Of a stretch of DNA of 48,380 nt, positions 1 to 8,454 are shown one piece after another; within the stretch, counting starts at the first letter, position 1; the number at the start of each line of letters is the position of its first letter. The stretch comes from Streptomyces odonnellii (GTDB taxonomy: Bacteria > Actinomycetota > Actinomycetes > Streptomycetales > Streptomycetaceae). Under the pieces are notes generated by a model. That model searched no databases and was not told the origin of the DNA. It saw nothing but the letters and a program-made list of their open reading frames with translations. Location of the stretch: NCBI RefSeq assembly GCF_000981895.1, contig NZ_LATD01000097.1, positions 1 through 48,380 on the forward strand, given 5' to 3'. The position numbers were made by a program, and so were the translations under genes.

Positions 1-471
1 GACCAGCAAGATCCACCTGGCCTGCGACGCCTTCGGGCGGCCGCTGGCCTTCGTGGTCACGGGCGGGAACACCAACGACTGCACGCAGTTCACCGCCCTG
101 ATGGAGGCAATCCGGGTGCCTCGCATGGGAGCAGGGCGGCCCCGGGTGCGGCCCGCACACGTTCTGGGCGACAAGGGCTACAGCTCCCGCGCCATACGGA
201 CCTGGCTGCGGCACCGGGGCATCCCACACACCATTCCCGAGCGGGCCGACCAGGTCCGCAACCGGCTCCGCCGCGGCAGCCGCGGCGGACGTCCGCCGGC
301 CTTCGACAAGCAGCTCTACAAGCGGCGTAACGTCGTGGAACGGTGCTTCAACCGCCTGAAGCAATGGCGCGGGATCGCGACCCGCTACGAGAAGACCACC
401 GAGTCCTACCAGGCAGCCGTCACCCTCGCCTCGCTCCTGATGTGGGCGTGACATTTGAAGACACGCCCTAG
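1..471 (+). mobile_element. Right end of an IS5-family insertion sequence
   Basis: The transposase frame stops at 451 and is followed within 20 bases by an inverted repeat (GGGCGTG at 444-450, CACGCCC at 462-468). The element appears to end at about 468, in a CTAG tetranucleotide (468-471), a common target for actinobacterial IS5-group elements. The neighbouring minus-strand exporter gene loses recognisable sequence exactly here, which supports the boundary. The left end lies outside the window, so element length and target duplication cannot be read. Confidence 0.75.
2..451 (+). CDS. IS5-family DDE transposase, C-terminal part (5' end outside window)
   Basis: The frame is open at the window edge and gives 149 residues starting TSKIHLACDAFGRPL. 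The block VLGDKGYSS contains the second catalytic Asp of the RNase H-like fold, and VERCFNRLKQWRGIATRY near the end contains the catalytic Glu in the usual IS5 spacing; the first Asp must lie upstream of the window. The end of the protein (LASLLMW) is typical of full-length members, so the 3' end is intact. The internal GTG at 53 is not the start, because family similarity continues upstream of it. The protein would cut and rejoin the element ends. Confidence 0.9.
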   Translation, partial: TSKIHLACDAFGRPLAFVVTGGNTNDCTQFTALMEAIRVPRMGAGRPRVRPAHVLGDKGYSSRAIRTWLRHRGIPHTIPERADQVRNRLRRGSRGGRPPAFDKQLYKRRNVVERCFNRLKQWRGIATRYEKTTESYQAAVTLASLLMWA

Positions 472-1626
472 CACCACGCCCTGGACAACGGCGCACGCCA
501 GCAGCAGGTGAGGGAGGCCGGCGGCGGGTACGGCGGCGACGAGGATTCCGGCAACGGGGAACGGCAGCAGGAGCAGGATGATCGTGACCGCAAGGGTGGA
601 GCCGAACGCACGGGCGGGGATGAGACGGCCGCGCAGGGTCCGCAGGACTACGGTCAGCACCCCGTCGGCGGCCATCAGCACCGCGACCACCACGGTGTAG
701 GCGCGGAAGCCGGGCACGAAAGCGATGGCCAGGCATGCCGCGGTGGAGAGCGTGGCGGCTGCCGCACCGACCGGCCACACCTGCCACCGCCCGATCGCGC
801 GGTGGGCGGCCCACACAGCGAACAGGGAGGCAACGGCCGCCAGGCTCCACATCGTCCCCACCTCCACACCCGACCGGTGGTACTGGTGAATCACCGTGAT
901 GGGAGTGGCGGCCTGGAGCACACCGAGAGAGAGATTGGAGGCGGCGAGACCGCCGATCAGCCAGCCCAGAGGGGGAATGCTGCGCATGGTCCGCCAGCCG
1001 GTCAGCAGGCTGCTGGGAACCGGACGGTGATCCACCGGGCCACTGTGCCCCTGCGCACCGGCCGTCGCAGTCACAGCCAGCGCCGCGATCACGGCCATCA
1101 GCAGGGGCGGTCCGGACAGGAGCAGGAGACCGCCGAGAAGCGGTCCGAGCAGCAGGGCGCCCTGGTCGATACCGGTCTGCACCGCTTGGACCCGGTGCGC
1201 TCGTTCGCCGGGCCGACGGCCGGCTGCGGCGCCGAGGGTTTCGACCGCGACGAAGGACACCTCGGCCACCAGACCCGAAACAGCCCCGAAGGTCATGACG
1301 ACCCAGGTGGTCGCCGTACCGGTCGCGGGCAGAGCCAGCAGGACCCCGCCGACCACCGCGACCACGGCGGCGCGGACGAGGTTGGCGGTACGGAAGGCCC
1401 GGCCGGCACCCCACCGGTCCACGAGCGATCCGGCGAACGAGAAGGACACCAGGCGCGGTACCCACTGCACAACGAACGCGACGCCCGTCAGCGTCGTCGA
1501 GTTGGTTGTGAGGAGCACCAGAAGCGGGATCGCGTACGAGGCCGTCATGCTCGCCAGGCCATCAGCGGCACGGATGAAATACGTACGCGTCAGGCCCGGT
1601 GAAGAGGAACGGGAGGAGAGCATCAC
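406..1626 (-). CDS. MFS exporter, 3' end replaced by IS sequence
   Basis: This 406-residue hydrophobic protein has about ten to twelve membrane segments and the loop GSLVDRWGAGRAFR after the second segment, the usual MFS loop 2-3 signature. It resembles drug-efflux type MFS carriers, which use the proton gradient; the substrate is unknown. It starts at GTG 1626 (alternative ATG 1623), overlapping the stop of the relaxase frame by 4 bases. The last 20 or so residues (from about LGRVFKCHAHIRSEARVTAAW) are read from the antisense of the IS end, so the native C-terminus has been lost and a stop supplied by the IS. Only the last membrane segment or tail is affected, so residual function is possible. 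Confidence 0.75.
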   Translation of the reverse strand: MMLSSRSSSPGLTRTYFIRAADGLASMTASYAIPLLVLLTTNSTTLTGVAFVVQWVPRLVSFSFAGSLVDRWGAGRAFRTANLVRAAVVAVVGGVLLALPATGTATTWVVMTFGAVSGLVAEVSFVAVETLGAAAGRRPGERAHRVQAVQTGIDQGALLLGPLLGGLLLLSGPPLLMAVIAALAVTATAGAQGHSGPVDHRPVPSSLLTGWRTMRSIPPLGWLIGGLAASNLSLGVLQAATPITVIHQYHRSGVEVGTMWSLAAVASLFAVWAAHRAIGRWQVWPVGAAAATLSTAACLAIAFVPGFRAYTVVVAVLMAADGVLTVVLRTLRGRLIPARAFGSTLAVTIILLLLPFPVAGILVAAVPAAGLPHLLLACAVVQGVVLGRVFKCHAHIRSEARVTAAW

Positions 1627-2907
1627 GGTTCACCGTGTCCGTGGGCTGGGGCCCTGCGCGGGCGACGCGGGCGTGATGGACGCGGGCACCGACACGCCAA
1701 GCGAGGCGAGACGTTGGCCGAAGCGGGTGAGGTGGCGCGGGCCGCGCCGGCGACGGGGACCGCGCTGTGGGCGGCGGTCCTGGACCGGTCGCTGCTTTCC
1801 CGTTGCGGCGGGCTGTCGAGGATGCGTATCTCCGCAGCCGTTCCGGCCAGTTCCTCTCCGACGGTGGCGAGTTGCTCCGAGGCGGCGGTCAAGCGGTCGG
1901 CGAGTTCCCAGGCATCGTCGTCAAGGTCGGTGACCTGTTCCCCGGTGGCTTCGAGGGCCTCCTGAAGCCGGACCAGAACACCGTCGGCCGGATGGAGGAG
2001 CTGGTCGATAGCGAGGGCAGCCTCGGTTGCGTTCGCGGCTCCCCGGATGTCGTCCTTCAGCTTGCAGGACGTGCGCTCCGGCAACATAGGTACCGTACGG
2101 ATCGGTCGGGCTGATCAGCTGGCCGGTATCGAGAGCGGGATCCAACGCAACTTCGTACCGGGCGGCGCGGAGCATCTCAGCCGCATGGAAGGCGATGGCC
2201 GTACGGTCTACGGGTGCCGTGGTAGTCGGAAGCCGATGACGGCGGCCGTACCAGTCCTCGATCTGACGGAAACCGGCGTGGGTGAGGAGCGCGGCGGACA
2301 GGCCATCGCTGGCGCCCTTGGCCGTGACGCTGCCGCTGGGCTCGATGCTGATCGTGATATTGGGGGCAGGCACGCGTAACTCCTGGAAGCGGGGTGTTGG
2401 GTGTGGGGCTGGGGGCAGGTGGCCGAGTTCGGTGGCGATGCGGTGGCATTCGGCCTGGATGCGGAAGGCGTCGCGGTAGGTGTTGTGGAGGCTGCCGTCC
2501 TCGCGTGCGAGAGTGGCCACCACGTAGACCCGGTGGGGCTGGTTGCGCAGGGCGATCCAGCGGCAGGCGTCCAGATCGCCGTCCGGGGCGATGCCGGTGG
2601 TGACCACCATGCGGTGAGCGACCTCGGCCCACTGGGTGTCGGTCAGGTCGGGGTGGCGGGGGTCGGCACGGACCGAGCAGACCCACACCGGCCGGTCGGG
2701 TGCCCGGGTGCCGAGGCGTTCGACGGGCGCGTCGAGGGCGCGGGCCAGGTACGGCGGAGCGTCGCCTTGTGCGGGGACCTCGATCGGGGTGTCGTGGCAG
2801 TCGCCCGTGATCAGGCGGGGGTTGATGTGATGGCCGTGCTCGCCCGGCCCGTACAGATAGGCGAGCAGGCCAGCGGTGTGGCCAGTGCGCTGCAGGCGTG
2901 CGAACAC
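1623..2907 (-). pseudogene. Mobilization relaxase-like gene, frameshifted
   Basis: The first frame starts at GTG 2907 with MFARLQRTGHTAGLLAYLYG, the N-terminus seen in Streptomyces relaxase/mobilization-nuclease proteins, followed by the paired HRVYV and FRIQAECHRIA segments. Good similarity runs to TYVAGAHVLQ; from there the next frame continues naturally with LKDDIRGAANATEAALAIDQ, ending at 1623. One extra base in the run at 2062-2063 explains the switch (CTGCAGCTG would restore it). Near 1640-1800 the first frame again looks protein-like (RHLTRFGQRLASLGVSVP, stop at 1630), so a second compensating indel is possible. The intact protein would nick an origin of transfer; this copy is probably dead. 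It lies 14 kb from the conjugation cluster. Confidence 0.7.
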
Positions 2908-3023
2908 GGCGTCTACCTCGAAAAGTGCGTAACGGGCCCAGGCCCGGTGGTCGGACGGTCAGGAAGAGGATCCGGAGGTTCCGCGTTTTGGCCCGGCCGG
3001 AGATGAGTGGTAGACGCCCGCGG

Positions 3024-3266
3024 TCAGGGCCGCCCGTCGAGGCGGTCGTCGTAGGCAAACCTCGTGCAGGCGGAGCGCGCGGAGAGGGCGTCGTTGTGCA
3101 GGCGGGCCCAGCGGCCGTCCGCGCGGATGACGATGTCGAGCCCGTCGGCGGTGTTACGCAGGGCGACGTGCCCTCCCGGGGCGGGGCACCGGGCGGTGTC
3201 AGAAGTGGGGGTTCTCGGCGGGCCGGTCCCGGTCGGTGGCCGCCTGGAGCAGTTCGGACAGGTCGC
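3024..3266 (-). pseudogene. Remnant of a small protein upstream of the relaxase
   Basis: The last 45 codons read like a real protein (ALRNTADGLDIVIRADG, then WARLHNDALSARSACTRFAY) and end at 3024. Upstream the protein-like signal moves to another frame (DLSELLQAATDRDRPAENPH) that hits a stop, so no single frame gives a complete gene. I do not recognise the family. Its position just ahead of the relaxase, in the same direction, suggests it belonged to the same mobilization unit. No convincing start codon is visible. Confidence 0.35.
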
Positions 3267-3571
3267 CGGGCTCGGAGGAGCCTGTCGCGGGAAGCGCCGT
3301 GTCCCTCGCAGGTCACGTCTCTTTGTAGGCAGCCGAGGCCGTGAGCCGGTGTCGCGCTCCACGGGGCACGCGGTGTCGCTTTCAGCGCCCCCCGAGGGGG
3401 CGCATCGAGTGACGAGAGTCACGCCGGGGCCTGCGCGGGTCGCCCTGAGCCGTTCGGCCGACCGGGCGTTCCGAGCCGTCCGGTCGGCCCCTCGTCCGAG
3501 GACTCGGTCCTCCTCCGCCGGCCTTCGGTCCGGGGCTCCGCCTGACCGGGGCGCTACCGCACCTTCGGATG
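3267..3571. other. Gap without a recognised gene
   Basis: Frames here are arginine/proline-rich shadows on both strands. I see no supported gene, hairpin or repeat. Confidence 0.5.
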
Positions 3572-3832
3572 TCACGCCGACCGCGCCACGTCACCGAACA
3601 GGCCGCGCAGTAGGCGAATCACGGCGGCCACCGCCATAAACGGCACGGCCAGCATGTTGGCGACCAGAACCCACCACGTGCCCGCCACGACGTTGCGGAA
3701 CCATTCGCTCGTCAGGTTCTCCTCGGTGCTCTCGGCCACGCCCATGACCCACAAAAGGGTCAGTGGCACCATGACCGACCACAGGAGCCAGAAGCCGCCG
3801 ATGGCCGCGGTCCAGATCCGGGTGCCGACCAC
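3572..3832 (-). CDS. Small membrane protein of unknown function
   Basis: This 86-residue frame starts at GTG 3832 and has two strong hydrophobic segments (IGGFWLLWSVMVPLTLLWVM and WWVLVANMLAVPFMAVAAVI) separated by an acidic loop (ESTEENLTSEWF), ending in a basic tail. The start is unsure because the frame is open further upstream and runs into the MmyB-type remnant, with no clear ribosome site. Family not recognised. It could be an intact small gene or the distal part of a larger one damaged by the same event that truncated its neighbour. Confidence 0.5.
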   Translation of the reverse strand: MVGTRIWTAAIGGFWLLWSVMVPLTLLWVMGVAESTEENLTSEWFRNVVAGTWWVLVANMLAVPFMAVAAVIRLLRGLFGDVARSA

Positions 3833-3875
3833 GGGATACCGCTCGACTGGGTGAGCTTGCCTGCGTGGACGAACC

Positions 3876-4172
3876 GGCGTTCTGTGAGGCGGCCCAGGAG
3901 GCGAGCAGTTTCAAACCCTCATCGAAGGGTGAGCCGGGTTCGGCGGTGTAGATGGTGAGGGTGAGTCCGGGCTCGACTGCCATGGCGAGGGCCTCGAAGG
4001 CGAGGGTTAGGTCGCCGACGACCGGGTGGTGGAAGCATCTGGTCCCGGTGCCGTGGCGGGTGACGTTGTGGGCGGCCCAGCGGGTCCGGAAGGTGTCACT
4101 GCGGGTGGAGAGCTCGCCGACCAGGTCGTGGAGGTCCTTTGAGCTGCCCCGTGCGGGTGCGGCATGCAGTAG
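3876..4172 (-). pseudogene. C-terminal remnant of an MmyB-type XRE regulator
   Basis: Residues such as LVGELSTRSDTFRTRWAAH, FHHPVVGDLTLAFEAL and TAEPGSPFDEGLKLLASWAA form the end of the MmyB ligand-binding domain that follows an XRE helix-turn-helix in actinobacterial regulators. The DNA-binding half is missing. A full-length relative lies at 10792-11733. As there, the fragment points away from an oxidoreductase gene (the SDR at 4298), which suggests this was once that gene's regulator. Confidence 0.75.
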
Positions 4173-4297
4173 CCCCCGAGTCAGTTCACTTTTCTGACTC
4201 ACTAGGGTACCGTCGAACAAGAGAGTTCGAAAACGGAACTTACTATTGATGCGGGCGGCCCGAGGGCTGTCCCCGCAGTGTGAACAAGGAGCACGTC

Positions 4298-5050
4298 ATG
4301 ACTTCGATCTTGATCACCGGAGCCTCGAAGGGTGTCGGCCGAGCCACCGCTGCCGAGCTGGCCAGGCGTGGCCACCGCGTGGTCGCCACCGCCCGCGACC
4401 CGCGCACCCTGGACGGCCTCGATGTCGCGCAGCGTCTGCGCTTGGACGTCACCGACCAGGCCAGTGTGGATGCCGCTGTCGAGCAGGCTGGCGAGATCGA
4501 CACACTGATCTCGAATGCGGGTGTGATCTTCCGTGCCGCCGTCGAGGCGAGCCCGCTCGAAGAGATCGAGCGGCTGTACGCCCAGAACACCGTCGGCGCG
4601 ATCCGCGTCGTGCAGGCACTGCTGCCTCAGATGCGCCGGCGCGGCAACGGCCGCCTGGTGCTCGTCTCCAGCATGGGCGGACGCATCGCCATGCCGGGCA
4701 ACTCCGCGTACGCGGCCAGCAAGTGGGCGCTGGAAGCGTTCGGCGAGAGTCTCGCCATCGAGCTGTCCAAGCTGGACATCGACGTCACGCTCGCCGAGCC
4801 CGGTCCCATCAGCTCCGGCGCACTGGACAACATGACCACGTACGCCCTGGACGACGACCCCTACGCGGCCTTGCTGGAGGGCGGCATTCCGCCGGAGATG
4901 ATGAGCAGCCCCGAACAGGTGGCATCCGCTCTTGCGGACCTCGTTGAGGCGGACACCGTCCCGCTGCGGGTTCCCATCGGGCCCGTCGCCCAGCACGTCC
5001 TCGGCGTCAGGGACGCCGCGCGCTACGACGAGCCCTTCCTCCCGGCCTGA
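4298..5050 (+). CDS. Short-chain dehydrogenase/reductase (SDR)
   Basis: A classical SDR of 250 residues, the usual family length. The cofactor motif TGASKGVG is at residues 7-14, NAG at 73-75, and the catalytic Ser125, Tyr138 and Lys142 (YAASK) are all present, so it should be an active NAD(P)(H)-dependent oxidoreductase; the substrate is unknown. ATG 4298 is chosen over a GTG at 4280 because AAGGAG at 4286-4291 lies six bases before it. Upstream is the remnant of an MmyB-type regulator on the other strand; downstream a strong hairpin ends the unit. Confidence 0.9.
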   Translation: MTSILITGASKGVGRATAAELARRGHRVVATARDPRTLDGLDVAQRLRLDVTDQASVDAAVEQAGEIDTLISNAGVIFRAAVEASPLEEIERLYAQNTVGAIRVVQALLPQMRRRGNGRLVLVSSMGGRIAMPGNSAYAASKWALEAFGESLAIELSKLDIDVTLAEPGPISSGALDNMTTYALDDDPYAALLEGGIPPEMMSSPEQVASALADLVEADTVPLRVPIGPVAQHVLGVRDAARYDEPFLPA

Positions 5051-5060
5051 GGCTCGGCTC

Positions 5061-5094
5061 GTCGTCGGGCCCCCCGGGCAGGGTGCCCGACGAC
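5061..5094 (+). terminator. Hairpin terminator after the SDR gene
   Basis: A perfect 10-bp stem (GTCGTCGGGC / GCCCGACGAC) with a 14-base loop starts 10 bases after the SDR stop. There is no T-run, as usual in Streptomyces. It also faces the end of the convergent HxlR gene. Confidence 0.7.
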
Positions 5095-5134
5095 TTCGGT
5101 GGTGGCGGCACGCCTGCGCGCCAGATGGGAGGGG

Positions 5135-5527
5135 TCAGCCAGCTTTGACCGGCGTGGCAGCAGTGGCCGGCAGGCCGTTGCTCGCGATACGGGGCGGCGC
5201 GTGCCGCTCTCCCCACTGCCGCAGCATGGACAGGACCGGGATGAGCTCGCGGCCGGCAGCGGTGAGCAGGTACTCGTAGCGCACCGGCCGGTCCTGGTAC
5301 TTGCTGCGCTCGACGATGCCGACGTCCTCAAGCTTGCGCAGGCGAGCGGTGAGCATCTGGCGCGGGGCCCCGGTGCGGTTCTGGATCTGGTCGAAGCGGC
5401 GCACGTCGAAGCCGAGCTCCCGGATCACCAGCAGTGACCATCGGTCACCGACGAGTTCGAGGGCATCGGCGATCGAGCAGACGCGCGTCCCATCACTCGC
5501 GAAGATGTCGAATTCGGTTGCCGTCAC
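5135..5527 (-). CDS. HxlR-family winged-helix regulator
   Basis: A 130-residue HxlR/DUF24 protein: after a short N-terminus comes CSIADALELVGDRWSLLVIR, with the Cys often used as a redox or aldehyde sensor in this family, then the winged helix with the recognition region QNRTGAPRQMLTARLRKLED. GTG 5527 is chosen because AGGAGG lies five bases upstream; the longer frame has no ribosome site. It is divergent from the PPOX-fold gene at 5648 with a 120-base gap holding both promoters, so it most likely controls that gene and itself. Confidence 0.88.
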   Translation of the reverse strand: MTATEFDIFASDGTRVCSIADALELVGDRWSLLVIRELGFDVRRFDQIQNRTGAPRQMLTARLRKLEDVGIVERSKYQDRPVRYEYLLTAAGRELIPVLSMLRQWGERHAPPRIASNGLPATAATPVKAG

Positions 5528-5647
5528 CGCCGCCTCCTTCTGCTCGGGCTGCTGCCAGTGTAGTCCGTATGTTTTTCGAACCCATGGAGTGAGAAGGCGA
5601 CGAGCGGACCACAGGACCGCAGAGCGCATGCTCGCTAGGAGCTGCAC

Positions 5648-6088
5648 ATGACTACGCTGCAAGACTTTCAGACCCTGGCCGGCTCCGCGGACGGCCTCGG
5701 AGTGGTCTCGACCCTGCGCGCGAACGGCGCCGTGCACGCGTCAGTGGTCAACCTCGCCGTCGTGCCCCACCCGCTCGACGACGGGAGCGTCGTCGCCTTC
5801 GTGACCGCCGGCAAGGTCAAGCTCAACAACCTCAGGGCCCGCCCGCGGCTCGCGGCGACCGCGCGCGTCGGCTGGTCGTGGGCCACGGTGGAGGGCACGG
5901 CCGAGATCATCGGCCCTGACGACCACCACCCGGCCTTCGATGCGGAGCGCATCCGCATTCTCCTGAGGCAGATCTTCGTCGCCGCCGGCGGGCGGCACGG
6001 GGACTGGGAGGAGTACGACCGCGTGATGGCGGCGGAGCGTCGCGCCGCCGTGCTGGTGAGGCCGCAACGTGTATACGGGGTCGACTGA
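5648..6088 (+). CDS. PPOX-class (FMN/F420-binding split barrel) oxidoreductase
   Basis: This 146-residue protein has the split-barrel pattern of the PPOX class (VVSTLRANGAVHASVVNLAV, then KVKLNNLRARPRLAATARVG and WATVEGTAEIIG). In Streptomyces such proteins often use F420 or FMN to reduce small molecules; the cofactor cannot be decided from sequence alone. ATG 5648 has AGGAG at a good distance. It is divergent from the HxlR regulator, a pairing typical of inducible detoxification units. The end reads VLVRPQRVYGVD, the normal C-terminal strand, so it is complete. Confidence 0.85.
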   Translation: MTTLQDFQTLAGSADGLGVVSTLRANGAVHASVVNLAVVPHPLDDGSVVAFVTAGKVKLNNLRARPRLAATARVGWSWATVEGTAEIIGPDDHHPAFDAERIRILLRQIFVAAGGRHGDWEEYDRVMAAERRAAVLVRPQRVYGVD

Positions 6089-6275
6089 AGGCCGACTCCA
6101 CGGCTCGCGAGCGCCTGCTCGACCATCGCCTCACTCGCTTCGCTTTCATACTCGCAATGCCACAATGACGAATAAGTCTAAAAATCGAACCCTGTGCTGG
6201 GGTGTCGACCTGCGCACCTCGTCACGTCCAGGCAGCCACCCCGATCCTGAGCTCGCTGTCCCTTGGGAGACTTCC

Positions 6276-7331
6276 ATGCAGTACACGACTTTCGGCCGCA
6301 CCACTGGCCTTCGCGTGTCCGAGGTGGCGCTCGGTGCCGGCACGTTCGGCACCACAGTCGCCGCCGGCACAGACCGGGACGAGGCCCGCCGCATCCTCGA
6401 CCGCTTCGCCGACGCCGGCGGCACGTTCATCGACACAGCCGAGAGCTACCAGGGCAGCGAGTCGGAGGAGATCCTCGGCGAACTGCTCACCGGCCGGCGT
6501 CACCACTTCACCCTGGCCACCAAGTTCACCTACGGGGTCGGCGTCGACCCGGGGGTGCTGGCCGTGGGCAACAGCCGCCAGAACATGCGACGGGCCGTAG
6601 AGGACAGCCTCAAGCGGCTGCGGACCGACCACATCGACCTGCTGTGGGTCCACATGCCCGACACCGTGACCCCCATGGACGAGATCGTGCGGGGCCTGGA
6701 AGACCTGGCCCGGCGCGGCCTGATCCTGCACGCCGGACTGTCCAACTTCCCCGCCTGGCGCACCTCCCGCGCGGTCACCCTGGGCGAGCTGCGGGGCCAG
6801 GCACCGGTCATCGGCGTGCAGTTCGAGTACAGCCTTGTGGAGCGCACCGCGGATCGTGAGATCCTCCCCATGGCCGAAGCGCTCGGCCTCGGCGGCGCAC
6901 TGTGGTCGCCCCTGGGCGGCGGGCTCCTCACGGGCAAGTACCGCACAAGCAGCGAAGGGCGCCTGAGTGACTGGGGCCGCATCGTTCACACCGAGGACAC
7001 GCAACGCAAGACGGCCGTCGTGGACAGGGTCCTCGCCGTCGCCAAGGAAACCGGCGTGCCTGCCGCTCAGGTCGCGGTCGCCTGGGTCCGCGAGTTCGCC
7101 TCTCGTGCCGCCACCCCGCTGGTTCCGGTGATCGGACCGCGCACCCTGCCACAGTTGGAGGACTACCTGGCCGCGCTCGACGTGCAGCTCGACGCTGCCC
7201 AGTATGAGCGCTTGGACGAGGTCAGCAGCGTCTCACTGGGCCAGCCCCACGAAGTGGCGGCCGCATCCGTCCCCAGGCTCCTCGGTGGCGATGTCAGCCA
7301 GTTCCGCGCCCCGATCGTGCCCGTCGCCTGA
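6276..7331 (+). CDS. Aldo/keto reductase
   Basis: An aldo/keto reductase of 351 residues starting MQYTTFGRTTGLRVSEVALG. The catalytic Asp and Tyr (FIDTAESY), Lys (LATKF) and His (LLWVHM) are all visible, and the C-terminal half has the NADPH-site pattern (SPLGGGLLTGKY, then IGPRTLPQLEDYL). ATG 6276 is chosen because GGGAGA precedes it by five bases and similarity begins there; the upstream extension to 6069 is not protein-like. It reduces aldehydes or ketones with NADPH; the substrate is unknown. It stands alone between the PPOX gene and a hairpin. Confidence 0.9.
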   Translation: MQYTTFGRTTGLRVSEVALGAGTFGTTVAAGTDRDEARRILDRFADAGGTFIDTAESYQGSESEEILGELLTGRRHHFTLATKFTYGVGVDPGVLAVGNSRQNMRRAVEDSLKRLRTDHIDLLWVHMPDTVTPMDEIVRGLEDLARRGLILHAGLSNFPAWRTSRAVTLGELRGQAPVIGVQFEYSLVERTADREILPMAEALGLGGALWSPLGGGLLTGKYRTSSEGRLSDWGRIVHTEDTQRKTAVVDRVLAVAKETGVPAAQVAVAWVREFASRAATPLVPVIGPRTLPQLEDYLAALDVQLDAAQYERLDEVSSVSLGQPHEVAAASVPRLLGGDVSQFRAPIVPVA

Positions 7332-7348
7332 GGCGATCCGCCTGGCGG

Positions 7349-7384
7349 CCCAGGGGCAGTCCCTGCTTAGGGGCAACCCCTGGG
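7349..7384 (+). terminator. Hairpin after the aldo/keto reductase gene
   Basis: CCCAGGGG (7349-7356) pairs with CCCCTGGG (7377-7384); the loop can fold further. It starts 18 bases after the stop codon at 7331. Confidence 0.5.
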
Positions 7385-7407
7385 CGCAGGCCCGCTGTTC
7401 GGGTGCC

Positions 7408-7560
7408 TCAAGCCGTGATGCGCGCGCCGACCTCTCCGTGGAAGGAGACGATCTCGCGTGCGGCCAGCTCAGGGTGCTCAAAGAGCGCCATGTGTCCGCC
7501 GTCGACGACCTGGTGCCGCAACGGATGCAACAGCTCCAGTACGCGCGATAGCTCCCGGAC
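7408..7560 (-). pseudogene. C-terminal fragment of an alpha/beta hydrolase
   Basis: The frame ending at 7408 contains HPLRHQVVDGGHMALFEHPE, the region around the catalytic His of alpha/beta hydrolases, and then ELAAREIVSF, the closing helix. Nothing upstream resembles the hydrolase core or nucleophile elbow, so only the tail survives. The break is near 7560-7600. Confidence 0.6.
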
Positions 7561-7679
7561 CGGAAGTAGATGAACCACCCGAACCAGCGATAGCGCCAGA
7601 CGTGTTGCGCTTACTACGCTCAGGCGCACAGCGCTGAGCTGCATCAACCGTCGAGACGTCGCCATGCAACAGCTCAGCC

Positions 7680-7807
7680 CCCAGAGAACTGCCGTCAGCG
7701 ACGTGGATCTCGTGCAGGCGCACAGAGTGCTCCTCCGTGGCCGCGTACAGCCTGATCGGCAGCGCGACCAGTCCGAACTGGATCGTGCCGGACCACGTCG
7801 CCTTCAC
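7680..7807 (-). pseudogene. N-terminal fragment of a Ku DNA-end-binding protein
   Basis: From a GTG at 7807 the frame reads VKATWSGTIQFGLVALPIRL then YAATEEHSVRLHEIHVADG, the highly conserved start of bacterial Ku (the NHEJ end-binding protein). After about 42 residues similarity stops, so the DNA-binding ring is missing and the fragment cannot work. It directly abuts a Tn3-type transposase fragment read on the other strand, so the break is probably a transposon junction. Confidence 0.7.
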
Positions 7808-7814
7808 CCGTCTA

Positions 7815-8075
7815 CTCGGCGCGCTCGGTCTGGTCCTCAACGCCATCGTGCTGTGGACCACGAAGTACATCGACGCCGCCGTCGAGGCGCTCCGTGCCGA
7901 GGGCCACGAGATCCGAGACGAGGACATCGCCCGCCTGTCCCCGCTCAAGCACCGGAACCTGAACCTGCTCGGCCGCTACAGCTTCACCGCCTCTACCCCG
8001 GCCGCCAGCGCCCTGCGCCCGCTGCGCGACCCGGATACGCCGGAGCTGGACGAGGACGAGTCGGCGGCCGACTGA
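7815..8075 (+). pseudogene. C-terminal fragment of a Tn3-family transposase
   Basis: The residues LGALGLVLNAIVLWTTKYID, DEDIARLSPLKHRNLNLLGR and YSF are the closing part of the Tn3 transposase catalytic domain, including the last conserved region. About 85 of roughly 1000 residues remain. It joins directly to the antisense of the Ku fragment at about 7807-7815 and converges with the fragment on the other strand 10 bases after its stop. Confidence 0.8.
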
Positions 8076-8085
8076 AGCGGGCCTG

Positions 8086-8365
8086 TCAGCCGGCGGGCAC
8101 CAGCGCGGCGTCGTACTGCTCGACGATCCAGGGCAGCACCACGCAGGAGAGCAGGAACCAGTCTCTGTAGCGGCACAGGTCCCAGTCGCGGACCGGGAAG
8201 TGGAACTCGGAGGCCGTGAACTCCTCCAAGGAGTCCCCCAAGGGGCCGGTCTGCGTCAACGCCGCCCTCGAACCGGCCCAGCGTGCGCATCAGATGCACC
8301 TCGGTGTCGAACTCCGCCCAGCTGAAGCCCGAGAACAGCCACTCCTCGGCTTCTTCGGCCCGGTG
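8086..8365 (-). pseudogene. C-terminal fragment of an unknown protein, frameshifted
   Basis: The frame EEWLFSGFSWAEFDTEVHLM followed by RTLGRFEGG reads well, then the protein-like signal moves to another frame (EEFTASEFHFPVRDWDLCRY, then LLSCVVLPWIVEQYDAALVP) that stops at 8086. An indel near 8230 explains this. The aromatic-rich sequence is clearly coding, but I do not recognise the family. The upstream side breaks into a second Tn3-transposase piece on the other strand at about 8368. Confidence 0.5.
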
Positions 8366-8370
8366 TGGTC

Positions 8371-8418
8371 GTCGGCTACCGCGAGGGCATGGAGGACCAG
8401 CTCGGCGTCCTCGGCCTG
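8371..8418 (+). pseudogene. Second Tn3-transposase fragment
   Basis: Sixteen codons read VGYREGMEDQLGVLGL, which in Tn3 transposases lies just before the LVLNAIVLW segment seen at 7815. In this window the order is reversed and the two pieces are separated by other DNA, so they come from a rearrangement or two different copies. Confidence 0.6.
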
Positions 8419-8454
8419 GGCACCGGGCCAAGGCGTGCGCGTGCTGGTCGAGCC

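Noticed and set aside
508..1602. A 364-codon frame on the plus strand
   Set aside because: Antisense to the MFS exporter; composed of His/Gly/Arg/Asp-rich sequence without family features.
2177..3316. A 379-codon minus-strand frame across the relaxase start
   Set aside because: Arg/Pro-rich and in a different frame from the recognisable relaxase; it overlaps real coding sequence.
6069..6275. N-terminal extension of the aldo/keto reductase
   Set aside because: It lacks protein character and a ribosome site, while GGGAGA precedes the ATG at 6276 where similarity begins.
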